Shown: positions 14,870 to 37,000 of the stretch, piece by piece
Layout of the letters: every line of letters begins with the position of its first letter
Numbering within the stretch: the stretch's first letter is position 1
Assembly (NCBI GenBank): GCA_016794505.1
Contig: JAEUJZ010000104.1
Span: forward strand, 1-64,000
Source: Myxococcales bacterium
GTDB taxonomy: Bacteria; Myxococcota_A; Polyangia; Palsa-1104; JAEUJZ01
Direction of reading: 5' to 3'
DNA length: 64,000 bases
Position numbers and translations under genes: made by a program
Notes under the pieces: model-generated
Database searches by the model: none
Told to the model about the DNA's origin: nothing
Seen by the model: the letters and a program-made list of their open reading frames with translations, nothing else

Positions 14870-17800
14870 ATGGGAAACGTGTACCCGCGCATCGACCTGC
14901 CTGACATCCATATCCATCGATCCGACGCCATGCCCTTGCCGAACAGCCTGGAACAGACGCTGCAAGTGTCGCTTGCCAGTCTGCTGAACACCCTGCCCGC
15001 TGCGATCGATCGCATGACCTGCTTTCAACAGCTAGGCCTGAGCTCTCTGCTAGCCACGCAGTGGGCCGAACAGCTTTCAACCCAGCTGCAGCAGCCGATC
15101 TCGCCGCTGATGTTCTGGGAATACCCCAGCGTGGCTGCGCTGGCTGCCCGGCTGCAGCCGCCGCACAGCGCGCAGCTCAGTCCGCCAAACGCGCGCCCGA
15201 TCGTTCCGCCTAGCCAGCCCAGCGCACAGTCCATCGATCCCGCAGAGCCCATCGCGATCATCGGCCTGGCCTGCCGCTTGCCCGGCGCCACGCATCCCAG
15301 CGAGCTGCTGCCGTTTCTGCTCAGCGGTGTTTGCCAAAGTGCCGACATCCCGGAAACGCGCTGGTCTGCGGATGACTACTACTCGCTGGCCACCGATGCC
15401 AAAGGGCGCGCCAATTCTCGACGGGCCGCACTGATCGAAGACCGATTAATCACCGACTTTGATGCGGCATTTTTCGGCATCTCGCCGCGGGAAGCGGTAG
15501 AGGTCGATCCGCAGCAGCGCCTGATGTTAGAGCTGGCCTGGGAAGCCCTCGAAGATGCTGGCGTCGCGCCCATGCTTCGCCAGGGACCGCAGGTCGGCAG
15601 CCGCGGCAGCCCCGATGCGCTCTGCGGCGTGTTCATCGGCTGCATGTGGGCTGACTATTCGCATCGCACGGTGGGTCAGCTGCAGTCGATGAGCAGCTTC
15701 CGCGCCACCGGCACCGCGCCCAACATGCTAGCCAATCGCGTGTCCTATGCCCTGGGCCTGCAGGGGCCGAGCCTGGTCGTCGACACGGCGTGTTCGTCAT
15801 CGCTGACCGCGTTGCACCTGGCCTGCGACAGCCTGCGCCGCCGCGACTGTTCGTTAAGCCTGGTCGGCGGCGTAAACCTGATCCTGTCACCCAATACGCA
15901 GGTCGCGCTGTCCAAGTTCGGTGGCCTTTCGCGCGATGGGCGATCGAAGGCCTTCGCTGCATCGGCCGATGGCTATGGCCGTGGAGAAGGCGCGGTGATG
16001 TTGGTGCTAAAGCCGCTGTCGCAGGCCCTTTTGGATGGCAACCCCATTCACTCTACGATCCGCGCGAGCTCGGTCAACAGCGACGGTGCCAGCAATGGAC
16101 TGACAGCCCCCAGCCCACAAGCCCAGCGCGACCTTTTGGCCATGGCCTATGCCAAATCAGGGCTGTCAGCGGGTCAGGTCCACTATGTCGAAGCGCATGG
16201 CACCGGGACCGCGCTGGGCGACCCAATCGAAGCGGACGCCCTAGGTCGAGTCCTGGGCCAAGCCGCGGGACGCACGCAGCCACTTCTAATCGGCAGCGTC
16301 AAGACTCACATCGGCCACCTGGAAGCGGCCGCTGGCGCCGCCGGCGTGCTGGCCACCGTCCTTGCGATGCGCCATCGCGAGCTTCCCGCCAGCCTGCACT
16401 TCGATGTGCCGAACCCGCACATCCCGTTTGCTGCTCTAGGACTGCGCGTCATCGAGCAGAACCAGCCCTGGCCCGCCCCAAGCCACGTGCCGGCTCTTGC
16501 GGGTGTCAGTTCCTTTGGATGGGGTGGCAGCAATGCGCACGTCGTGCTGCAGGGGCAGGCCGTGACGCCGCACATGGTGCCGATCGCAGCCGCGTCGCGA
16601 GCCGATCTGCGACGACAACTACAGGCCCTGCGCGGCGCACTTTCCGCATCGTCGGTGCCTGCCCTGGCGAATGCAGCCCGTGAAGCGCTGGCACCCGGGC
16701 CAGAACGGGTTGCGATTCTGGCACGCACACGCGACGAGCTTCTTTCAGCGCTGGACTGCGCGCTTGCGGATAGTCCCCACCCCCAGCTGTGGATGGGTAC
16801 CGCCGCCCCTCCGACTCGCATCGTCTGGGTCTGTTCGCCACACGGCGCGCAGTGGGCCGGCATGGGCCTGCGGGTGCTGGAACGAGAGCCGGTCTTTCGT
16901 GAAGCGTTTGCCGCTTGCGACGAAGCCATCAAGGCTCTGGGGGGGCCGTCGCTATGGGCTTCTCTACGCGGGGAGTCGCCACAGCTTGCCCGTGTCGAAA
17001 CAGCGCAGCCGCTGCAGTTCGCGCTGCAGATTGCGCTGGCCGCCCAGCTTCGTGCATGGGGCTGCCACGCCGACGTTGTGCTGGGTCACTGCATGGGGGA
17101 AATCAGCGCAGCGTATCTGGCCGGGATTCTGGACCTGCAGTCGGCAGCGCGCGCGATTTTGCACTTCAGCCAAGCCCAGGCACGGGTGGCGGGACAGGGC
17201 GGCATGCTGGTCGCCCCCATCCCAGTTGCCGCAGCCGAGGCGATGATCGCGGCCGCAGCGCTGCCGCTTGCCATCGCCGGGGAAAATGGCCGCCGATCGA
17301 CGCTGATCGCCGGACCACAAGTGGCCTTGGCGCAGCTGCGAGCCGCATTGGCACAGCAGGACAAGACCTGCGCCTGGGTGGCCATAGATGTGCCCGTACA
17401 CAGTCCACAGATGGCCGATTCAGCAGCCCGCCTGGCAAGCGAACTGGCGGATCTGCGACCGCAGTTCGCGCAGATCCCCATGTTGTCCACCGTGACCTGC
17501 GAGTGGCTGCAAGGGCCAGAGCTGACCGGCACGTATCTGGCGACCAACCTATGCTCGCGCGTGCGGTTGGCGGCAGCGGTGCAGACCGTGCTGCAGCAGG
17601 GGCCGACGACGTTCATCGAGCTGTCGGCACACCCGCTCTTGACCCGGGCCATCGCGGACGATCTGGGCGAGGCAGGTGCGAACGCGCGTGTGTGGCCGAG
17701 CCTACAGCGTCCAACAGCGCCTCCTTCGGCGCCTGCGACCGCGACCCAGGAAGAAGCCTCGGCCACGTTGGCCGACGATCACGAAGCGCTGCTGCGGCTG

Positions 17801-20800
17801 CGTGCCCGCTTGTTTGTGGCGGGACAAACGTCACAGGAAAACCTCCGCCTCGAGCACGCCTTGCCCTTTGCCGTCTCGGCCCAGGACCGCGCGGCCCTTC
17901 GCGACCGAGCGCACGGGCTGGCTTCGTTTGTCACATCGCAGCAAGGGCAGGAGCACAGCCTGTCCGACATCGCGTTCACCACCAGCCAGTACCGAGCTCC
18001 GCTCGACGAGCGACTGCTGGTCTGGTCCCAAAGTCGTGCCGAGCTGGCCCAGGCGCTGCGCTCGGCCACAACGCGCGAGCCGGCGGCGCAGTCCACGAAC
18101 CCTGCCCGATCCGGATCGTCTGCGCTGTCGGCTAGGCGCTGGCTGTTTGTGTTTTCGGGACAGGGCTCGCAGTGGGCGGGCATGGGGTCAACGCTGTACA
18201 GCGATCGCCATCCGCTGACTGCGCCGGGGCGTGCGCTGCTTGCGCGCTGTGAACCACTGGTGCAGGAACTTGCCGGATTTTCGCTGAAAGAAGTTCTGTG
18301 TGCCGACGCGAACCAATCGCGGCTGGCCGAGACCTCCGTCGCCCAGCCGGCCCTGTTGGTACTGGCAAGCGCATTGTGTGCCTGCCTTTGCGAAGTCGGT
18401 GTCCAGCCCGCCGCGGTACTTGGACACAGCGTGGGCGAGATCGCGGCTGCTCACCTGGCGGGAGCGCTGGACCTGGAATCGGCGCTGCGCCTAGCCGTGT
18501 TGCGTGGACGCTTGATGGAGCGGGCACGTGGGCAAGGCGGGCGCATGCTGTGGGCAGCGCTGCCCGCATCGGAAGCCCCCGCCGCACTGGCCGAGCTAGG
18601 CGAAGACTGGGCGGATCGTGTGACGGTCGCGGCTGAAAATGGCCCCCGCTCTTTGGTGTTTTCTGGAGACGGCCGCGCGATCGCAGACCTGGAGTCTCGA
18701 CTGGCCGCCCGCGCCGTCGTGACGCGGTCCCTGCGCGTCGAGTACGCCTTTCACAGTCCCCACACGCGCACGCTGGGCGATGCGCTGCGTACGCAGTGGA
18801 AACAAGAATGGCAGCCAATCGCAGAATCCGGAGCCTGTGCGTTCTACAGCAGCGTCACCGGAACTGTGCTGTCGCCACGTTCGCTGGATGCGGCGTACTG
18901 GGGACGCAACCTCTGCGACCCGGTGCGCTTCGGGCCAGCCGCGCTAGCGGCGATGGCAGACGGCTACACGGACACCATCGAAATTGGCCCGCACCCGGTG
19001 CTCCTACATGAACTGCGCGACCTAGGCGCCCAGCGCGCGCTCGGCCCCGCAAACAGCGGCGCATCCACGCAGGCACAGCGGTTCGCCAGCCTGCGTCGCG
19101 ATCACCCAGCCCTAGGCTGTCTGCAAGAGCTGCTCAGCTCGCTTTTCCAGTGCGGGCAGCCCCTCCACTTGCTGCCCCTGTTCAGTCCGCTGCCCGAAGC
19201 CCGCACGGGCCGAGTCGTCCCGCTGCCGCCCTACCCATGGCAGCGTCGGCGTTTCTTCTTGGACGCCGATTCGCGGACTGCCGATGCGCACCGTGCGGGG
19301 ACGCAGCCGGTGGTGATGTCACAGGCCGGCCAGTCTCTGTCGCAGATCCGTGTCCAGCTGCCAGCGGCATCCGGGTCTCGGGGCCTGCCCGTTCTGCTTG
19401 CAGCCATCGAGGTCGCGCTGAATCGCAGGCTGGCCCGGGTTGGCTCCGCCTCGGTACAGCCGGACGTGGCCTGCCCGGATCAGATCGAAGTGCGCGTGGT
19501 TGGATCGGACGCCGATGGAAAATTGTCTGTCGAAATCACGGGCGCTGCGGGTCCTCCCATGCCCATCGCTCGCCTGGATGGCGTTCAGCTTGGCCCACCC
19601 GCTGCCGACGCAGCGGTCGATTCCCAGCCACTTGCCCAGTGGTCCTATGAGCTGGCCTGGCTGCCACATGCGTTCACGCAGGCGTCGGCGACGACATCGC
19701 CCGCCGCTTGGCTGGGTCGCTCGGTGCACATTCTGACAGATGGGGAGAAGGCGCCGGATGTCCTGCGAAGCGAGCTTGTCCGGCGCCTGCTGGCACTTGG
19801 GGCTCAGGTGCAGACGCACGAGCCGGACGAAGCCGTTCACCTGCGACCCGTCGGGGTTGATCGAAAGCCTGACGTAGCGCCCGGCCAGCCAACCTTGGTG
19901 CTGTATCTGCTCAGCTCAGACGTTGATCGGGCGGGCGAAGCCGATCCGGCGCTCTTGGCTCAGCAGCGCTGCCTGCGACTGCGTCAAGCCGTGCTGGCGC
20001 TGACTGGTGATCGCTCGGCCCGCTTGTGGGTCGTGACTCGCGGGGCACAGTTCGTAGACGGACGCGGGACGACGCTGGCCCAGGCCCCGCTGTGGGGCCT
20101 GGGGCGTGTGCTGGCCATTGAGCACCCGATGTCCTGGGGGGGGCTGCTTGACCTGGATCCGCTGGACGACGATCACAGTCCGCCCGATGCCGCGCACAGC
20201 CCGCATGTGCAGCATCCATCGGCCCCACGGTCAGCAGACTGCGCGAAAGTCGTGGATCTGCTGCTTCGCTGGCTGCTCGCCGACGACCCGGAAAACCAGC
20301 TTGCCGAGCGCGACGGGGTTCTGTTCAAGGCACGGCTGCTGCGCGCGGCCACAGTGCTGCCCCAGCCGCCTGCGCAGGGCGCTTCATCCGCTTTGTCGCT
20401 GCGCCCCGACGCCACGTATCTGATCAGCGGTGGGCTGGGTGGACTTGGCCTGTGCTTGGCTGACAATCTGGTCGAGCGCGGTGCCCGCCACCTGGTGCTG
20501 CTGTCGCGACGCCCACCGTCCGCCGATCAGCAGGCCAAGGTTCAGCGGCTGCGTGATCAGGGTGTCAGTGTGCGGGTGGCCGCGATGGCCATCGAAGATG
20601 CACGCGCGCTCTGCGACCTGCTGGACCAGCAGATACAGCCGTTGGCTGGCGTCCTGCACTGTGCCGGCGTCTGTGAATGGGTGACTGTCGATGATCCGCG
20701 CGCCCCGCACACAGTCGAGGCGGCGTTTGCCGGCAAGGCCCGCGGCGCTTGGCGGCTGCACCAGCTCACCGCGTCGATGAAGCTGGATTTCTTCGTACTT

Positions 20801-21598
20801 TTCGGATCGGGCGTAGGGGTTTGGGGAAGCCGGGGCCAGGCAGCGTATGCAGCTGCGAACCAGTTCCTGTCCGCTCTGGCACACGCACGTCGCCGGTCCG
20901 GTCTGCCTGCCCTGTGCGTCGACTGGGGTCTTTGGCAAGACGGTGGCATCGGCGATGCAGAACAGCGCCGCTATCTGGCCGCGATCGGCCTGCGAGGCAT
21001 GGAATCTCGGCCCGCCCTGACAGCACTGTGGGAGCTACAGAGGCAAGGCGTCGCGCAGCGCGTGGTGGCCGACCTCGACATCGCGACCTTCCGCTCGGTG
21101 TACGAGTCGACGCCCGGCTTGCGCCTGCTGACCGATCTGAAGCCACCGCTGGCCGCTGCAGCGTCTTCCATCGCGCCAGCTGCGGAATCGGTCCACGGAT
21201 CCGCCGCATCGCTGACTTTCCTTTCAGCCCTGCGCGATCCGTCTTTGTCACGGGCCGCGCGGCATGACCGGCTGGGCACACGGATCTGCGAACACCTGGC
21301 CCTGCTGCTGGCACACGAAGACCCCGAAAGTGTGCCGCGCAGCCGAGGCTTTGTTCAGCTGGGCTTGTCGTCGCTGCTATCGGCGCAGCTGATGCAACGG
21401 CTGGGCGCCGATCTGGAACAGCCCTTGCCGACCCTGCTGACCTTTGAGCACCCCACCGTAAACGCGCTCTCCGATCACTTGCTCGACCGCCTGCGCCTAC
21501 CGACCGCCTCCGTCGAAGCGCCACCTGCGGGCCTGGACGACCCATCGGAAGACGCCGTGGCCGCCCAGCTTGCGCAGCGGCTTTCCCGTCGCTTGTAA
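14870..21598 (+). CDS. PksA: loading ACP and extension module 1 (ACP-KS-AT-AT-KR-ACP)
   Basis: First subunit of the assembly line, 2242 residues from the ATG at 14870 (ATG 14930 is equally possible; neither has a Shine-Dalgarno site). Domains: ACP (LGLSSL, Ser59); KS with DTACSSS (Cys308), EAHGTGT and GHLEAAAG, so a condensing KS, not KSQ; a first AT with GHCMGE (Cys741 as nucleophile) and Phe766 where extender ATs have Arg; a second, normal AT with GHSVGE (Ser1187) and YAFHS, malonyl-type; KR with SGGLGGLG, catalytic Ser and Tyr1993, Trp in GVWG and no LDD motif, hence A-type; ACP (LGLSSL, Ser2168). No DH. The first AT should charge the N-terminal ACP with a non-carboxylated starter, the layout known from myxothiazol-type loading. 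A possible promoter (TTGTTC/CATAAC, 14760-14789) lies upstream. Confidence 0.95.
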   Translation: MGNVYPRIDLPDIHIHRSDAMPLPNSLEQTLQVSLASLLNTLPAAIDRMTCFQQLGLSSLLATQWAEQLSTQLQQPISPLMFWEYPSVAALAARLQPPHSAQLSPPNARPIVPPSQPSAQSIDPAEPIAIIGLACRLPGATHPSELLPFLLSGVCQSADIPETRWSADDYYSLATDAKGRANSRRAALIEDRLITDFDAAFFGISPREAVEVDPQQRLMLELAWEALEDAGVAPMLRQGPQVGSRGSPDALCGVFIGCMWADYSHRTVGQLQSMSSFRATGTAPNMLANRVSYALGLQGPSLVVDTACSSSLTALHLACDSLRRRDCSLSLVGGVNLILSPNTQVALSKFGGLSRDGRSKAFAASADGYGRGEGAVMLVLKPLSQALLDGNPIHSTIRASSVNSDGASNGLTAPSPQAQRDLLAMAYAKSGLSAGQVHYVEAHGTGTALGDPIEADALGRVLGQAAGRTQPLLIGSVKTHIGHLEAAAGAAGVLATVLAMRHRELPASLHFDVPNPHIPFAALGLRVIEQNQPWPAPSHVPALAGVSSFGWGGSNAHVVLQGQAVTPHMVPIAAASRADLRRQLQALRGALSASSVPALANAAREALAPGPERVAILARTRDELLSALDCALADSPHPQLWMGTAAPPTRIVWVCSPHGAQWAGMGLRVLEREPVFREAFAACDEAIKALGGPSLWASLRGESPQLARVETAQPLQFALQIALAAQLRAWGCHADVVLGHCMGEISAAYLAGILDLQSAARAILHFSQAQARVAGQGGMLVAPIPVAAAEAMIAAAALPLAIAGENGRRSTLIAGPQVALAQLRAALAQQDKTCAWVAIDVPVHSPQMADSAARLASELADLRPQFAQIPMLSTVTCEWLQGPELTGTYLATNLCSRVRLAAAVQTVLQQGPTTFIELSAHPLLTRAIADDLGEAGANARVWPSLQRPTAPPSAPATATQEEASATLADDHEALLRLRARLFVAGQTSQENLRLEHALPFAVSAQDRAALRDRAHGLASFVTSQQGQEHSLSDIAFTTSQYRAPLDERLLVWSQSRAELAQALRSATTREPAAQSTNPARSGSSALSARRWLFVFSGQGSQWAGMGSTLYSDRHPLTAPGRALLARCEPLVQELAGFSLKEVLCADANQSRLAETSVAQPALLVLASALCACLCEVGVQPAAVLGHSVGEIAAAHLAGALDLESALRLAVLRGRLMERARGQGGRMLWAALPASEAPAALAELGEDWADRVTVAAENGPRSLVFSGDGRAIADLESRLAARAVVTRSLRVEYAFHSPHTRTLGDALRTQWKQEWQPIAESGACAFYSSVTGTVLSPRSLDAAYWGRNLCDPVRFGPAALAAMADGYTDTIEIGPHPVLLHELRDLGAQRALGPANSGASTQAQRFASLRRDHPALGCLQELLSSLFQCGQPLHLLPLFSPLPEARTGRVVPLPPYPWQRRRFFLDADSRTADAHRAGTQPVVMSQAGQSLSQIRVQLPAASGSRGLPVLLAAIEVALNRRLARVGSASVQPDVACPDQIEVRVVGSDADGKLSVEITGAAGPPMPIARLDGVQLGPPAADAAVDSQPLAQWSYELAWLPHAFTQASATTSPAAWLGRSVHILTDGEKAPDVLRSELVRRLLALGAQVQTHEPDEAVHLRPVGVDRKPDVAPGQPTLVLYLLSSDVDRAGEADPALLAQQRCLRLRQAVLALTGDRSARLWVVTRGAQFVDGRGTTLAQAPLWGLGRVLAIEHPMSWGGLLDLDPLDDDHSPPDAAHSPHVQHPSAPRSADCAKVVDLLLRWLLADDPENQLAERDGVLFKARLLRAATVLPQPPAQGASSALSLRPDATYLISGGLGGLGLCLADNLVERGARHLVLLSRRPPSADQQAKVQRLRDQGVSVRVAAMAIEDARALCDLLDQQIQPLAGVLHCAGVCEWVTVDDPRAPHTVEAAFAGKARGAWRLHQLTASMKLDFFVLFGSGVGVWGSRGQAAYAAANQFLSALAHARRRSGLPALCVDWGLWQDGGIGDAEQRRYLAAIGLRGMESRPALTALWELQRQGVAQRVVADLDIATFRSVYESTPGLRLLTDLKPPLAAAASSIAPAAESVHGSAASLTFLSALRDPSLSRAARHDRLGTRICEHLALLLAHEDPESVPRSRGFVQLGLSSLLSAQLMQRLGADLEQPLPTLLTFEHPTVNALSDHLLDRLRLPTASVEAPPAGLDDPSEDAVAAQLAQRLSRRL

Positions 21599-21647
21599 GC
21601 AGTCCTCTGCCCCTCTGCCTGGCCTTCGTATTCACCAAGGACGTGTC

Positions 21648-34063
<12,416 letters not shown>

Positions 34064-34067
<4 letters not shown>

Positions 34068-37000
34068 CCCTGCGAAACGACGCTCCGCCCGCGCCCTTGC
34101 CAACGGCGGCCAGCCACGAAGCCGACGTTCCTGCTCTGCAGCGCGCTCTGCTGTCCTTGCGACGCGCACGCGAGCGCATCCAGAGCCTGGAAGCCGCCCG
34201 CCACGAGCCCATCGCCATCATCGGCATGGCCTGTCGTTTTCCCGGTGGTGGGGATACTCCGCAGGCCTTCTTCGCTGCGCTGTGTCGGGGCGTTGACGCC
34301 GTGACCCGCATTCCATCCGAGCGCTTGGTCGGCGCCGAGCCCAGCGCCCCGCTGCCTCGCTTCGCAGCCCTGCTGCCATCGTCGCTGCTTGAGGGCTTTG
34401 ACGCGGACTTCTTCGGCATCGCGCCCAAAGAAGCCCGGCTGTTGGATCCGCAGCAGCGTCTGCTGCTGGAGCTTTCGGTCGAGGCAGTCGCCGATGCGGG
34501 GCTGGCATTGCCCCGGCTGTTTGGCAGTGCGACCGGCGTGTTCGTGGGGCTGTGCAACAGCGACTACCAGAAGCTGCTTTCGGCCCTCGGCGCCGGACAA
34601 CAGACCTACGCCGGCACTGGAACCGCGTTCAGCACGGCGGCCGGACGCGTGTCGTATCAGCTGGGCTTGCAGGGCCCCAGCCTGACGGTGGATACCGCGT
34701 GTTCATCGTCGCTGGTGGCAGTCCACCTGGCCTGTCAAAGCCTGCGGCAAGGCGACTGCGACATGGCTCTGGCGGGCGGTGCCAACGCCATCCTATCGGC
34801 CGATACCATGGCGGCCGTGGCGGCCATGCAGGCCCTGTCTCCGGACGGCCGCTGCCGAGCGTTCGACGCGCGGGCCAACGGCTTCGTGCGCGGCGAAGGC
34901 GCCGGGCTGGTGGCACTGAAGCGCTTGTCGGATGCGCGGCGGGACGGTGACCGCATCCATGCAGTGCTGCGTGCGTCGGTCGTGAACCAAGACGGGCGAT
35001 CGATGGGCTTGACGGCGCCCAATGTTCGGTCGCAGCAGAGCCTGATTCGCACAGCCTTGGCGCAGGCCGGCCTTGCGCCCGGGGACGTCGCATTCGTCGA
35101 GACCCACGGCACCGGCACCCCGCTGGGCGACCCCATCGAGATGTCGGCGCTGCTGCAGGTCCTGGCGACCCGGCGACCCGCCGATCGCCCGCTTTTCCTG
35201 GGCGCTGTGAAGACCAACATCGGCCACCTGGAAGCCGCCGCCGGCATCGCGGGACTTATCAAGGCGGTTGAGTGCCTGCGTCAGCGGCGCATTCCCGGCA
35301 ACCTGCACTTCCGCAGCCTGAACCCTCGCATCGAACTGCCCGCGGGCGTGGTCCTGCCGACCGAGCCCTGTGACTGGCCAAATGGCCATGGGCCGCGCGT
35401 CGCCGGGGTCAGCTCGTTTGGCATCAGCGGCACCAATGCCCACGTTCTGATCGAAGCGGCCGCCGCCCAAGAAGCCTCCGCGGATCACCTTCATGCAGGC
35501 CCGGAATCCATCCACACAACGACGCCTGCCGAGCCCGTCTGTGTTCCGCAGCTTGTGCTGGTATCCGCCCAAAGCCAATCAGCGCGCGCTGCCCTGGCTG
35601 CAGCGCTGGCCGACCGCCTCAAGGTCGCCGAGGGTGCTGACCCGACCGATGCGACCCGTCTGGCCGATGTGGCCCATAGCTGCCGGGCTCGCGACAGTGC
35701 CTTGCCCGAACGGCTGGGGCTGGTGGCGGACTCGCTGACGGATCTGCGCACGGCGCTGCACGACGTGGCCCACGATCGACCGAGTGCCGGAGCGTTCGTG
35801 GGCACTGCGCCGTCCACCCCGCGCGAGGATCTGGTCTTCGTTTTTTCCGGACAAGGGGGACAAGCGGCACGGCTTGGTCAGGGACTGGCGGCGCTGCATC
35901 CCGCCTATGCGGCGACGCTTTCCGCCATCGAGCCGCTGGTGGCGCAGCACGCCGGCTTTTCGCTGCAGGCCGAGCTTTCGGCCCCCCAAGAGCATTCGCG
36001 GCTTTCGCTGACGCAGGTTGCCCAGCCGGTGCTGTTTGCCGTGCAGGTGGCGCTGGCCTCGCTGCTGCAGGCATTGGGCGTTCGCCCGCGCGCGGTCATC
36101 GGTCACAGCGTCGGCGAAATCGCCGCGGCACACATCGCAGGAGCGCTGGACTTGCCGACCGCCGTGCGCCTGGTGTGCCTGCGCGGCCAGACCATGCAGG
36201 GACTGGCTGACCGCGGCAGCATGGTGTCGGTCTCGTGCTCGCAGGCAGCGCTGATGCCGAAGCTTGCCGCCTTTTCAGGGCAGCTGGACGTGGCCGCGCT
36301 GAACGACGCCGACACCTGTGTGGTCTCGGGAGACCGGGCAGCCGTGCAGGCGCTGGTCGAAGCGCTGCAGCACGACGGCATCCGCTGCCGAGCGCTGCCG
36401 GGCACCTATGCCTTCCACAGCCCGCAGCTAGACCCGCTGGTGCCACAGCTTGCCGCCGCGCTAGGCGACCTGCGCAGTCACAGCGACACTTTGCCGTTCT
36501 ATTCGACGGTGACCGGGGACCGCCTGCCCGGGCAAGACCTGGGCGCCGGTTACTGGGGCCAAAACCTGCGACAGCCCGTCCAGTTTCACGCAGCCGTCCG
36601 CAGCGTGCTGCGCGATGGGCTGTGCGGCTTTGTCGAAATTGGCCCGCACCCGGTGCTGACGCCCAGCCTGCAGCGCTTGTTGACCGGTGTTTCCGACGGC
36701 ATGGTGGCAAGTACCCTGCATCGGGATCGGTCGGCGCCGCGATCGCTTTTGCACACGCTGGCGGCCTTGTACGTGCATGGGGTCGCTATCGAAACGGCGC
36801 CGTTGTCGACGGGAAAGTCGCCTCGCTTGGTTTCGCTTCCATCGGTGGTCTGGGCGCGCGATCGCCACTTCGTCGATGGTCCCGCAGCAGAAGCCCCGTC
36901 GCGTCGAGCAGAACCGCAGCCGGCGATCTACACCACGGAATGGAAAGCAGCCCAGGCGACACGTGCGTCCGCAGCATCCGGTCGAAGCTGGCTGCTGCTG

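Noticed and set aside
14870..16560. KSQ-type loading ketosynthase in PksA
   Set aside because: The active-site motif is DTACSSS with Cys, and both His motifs are present, so it is a condensing KS.
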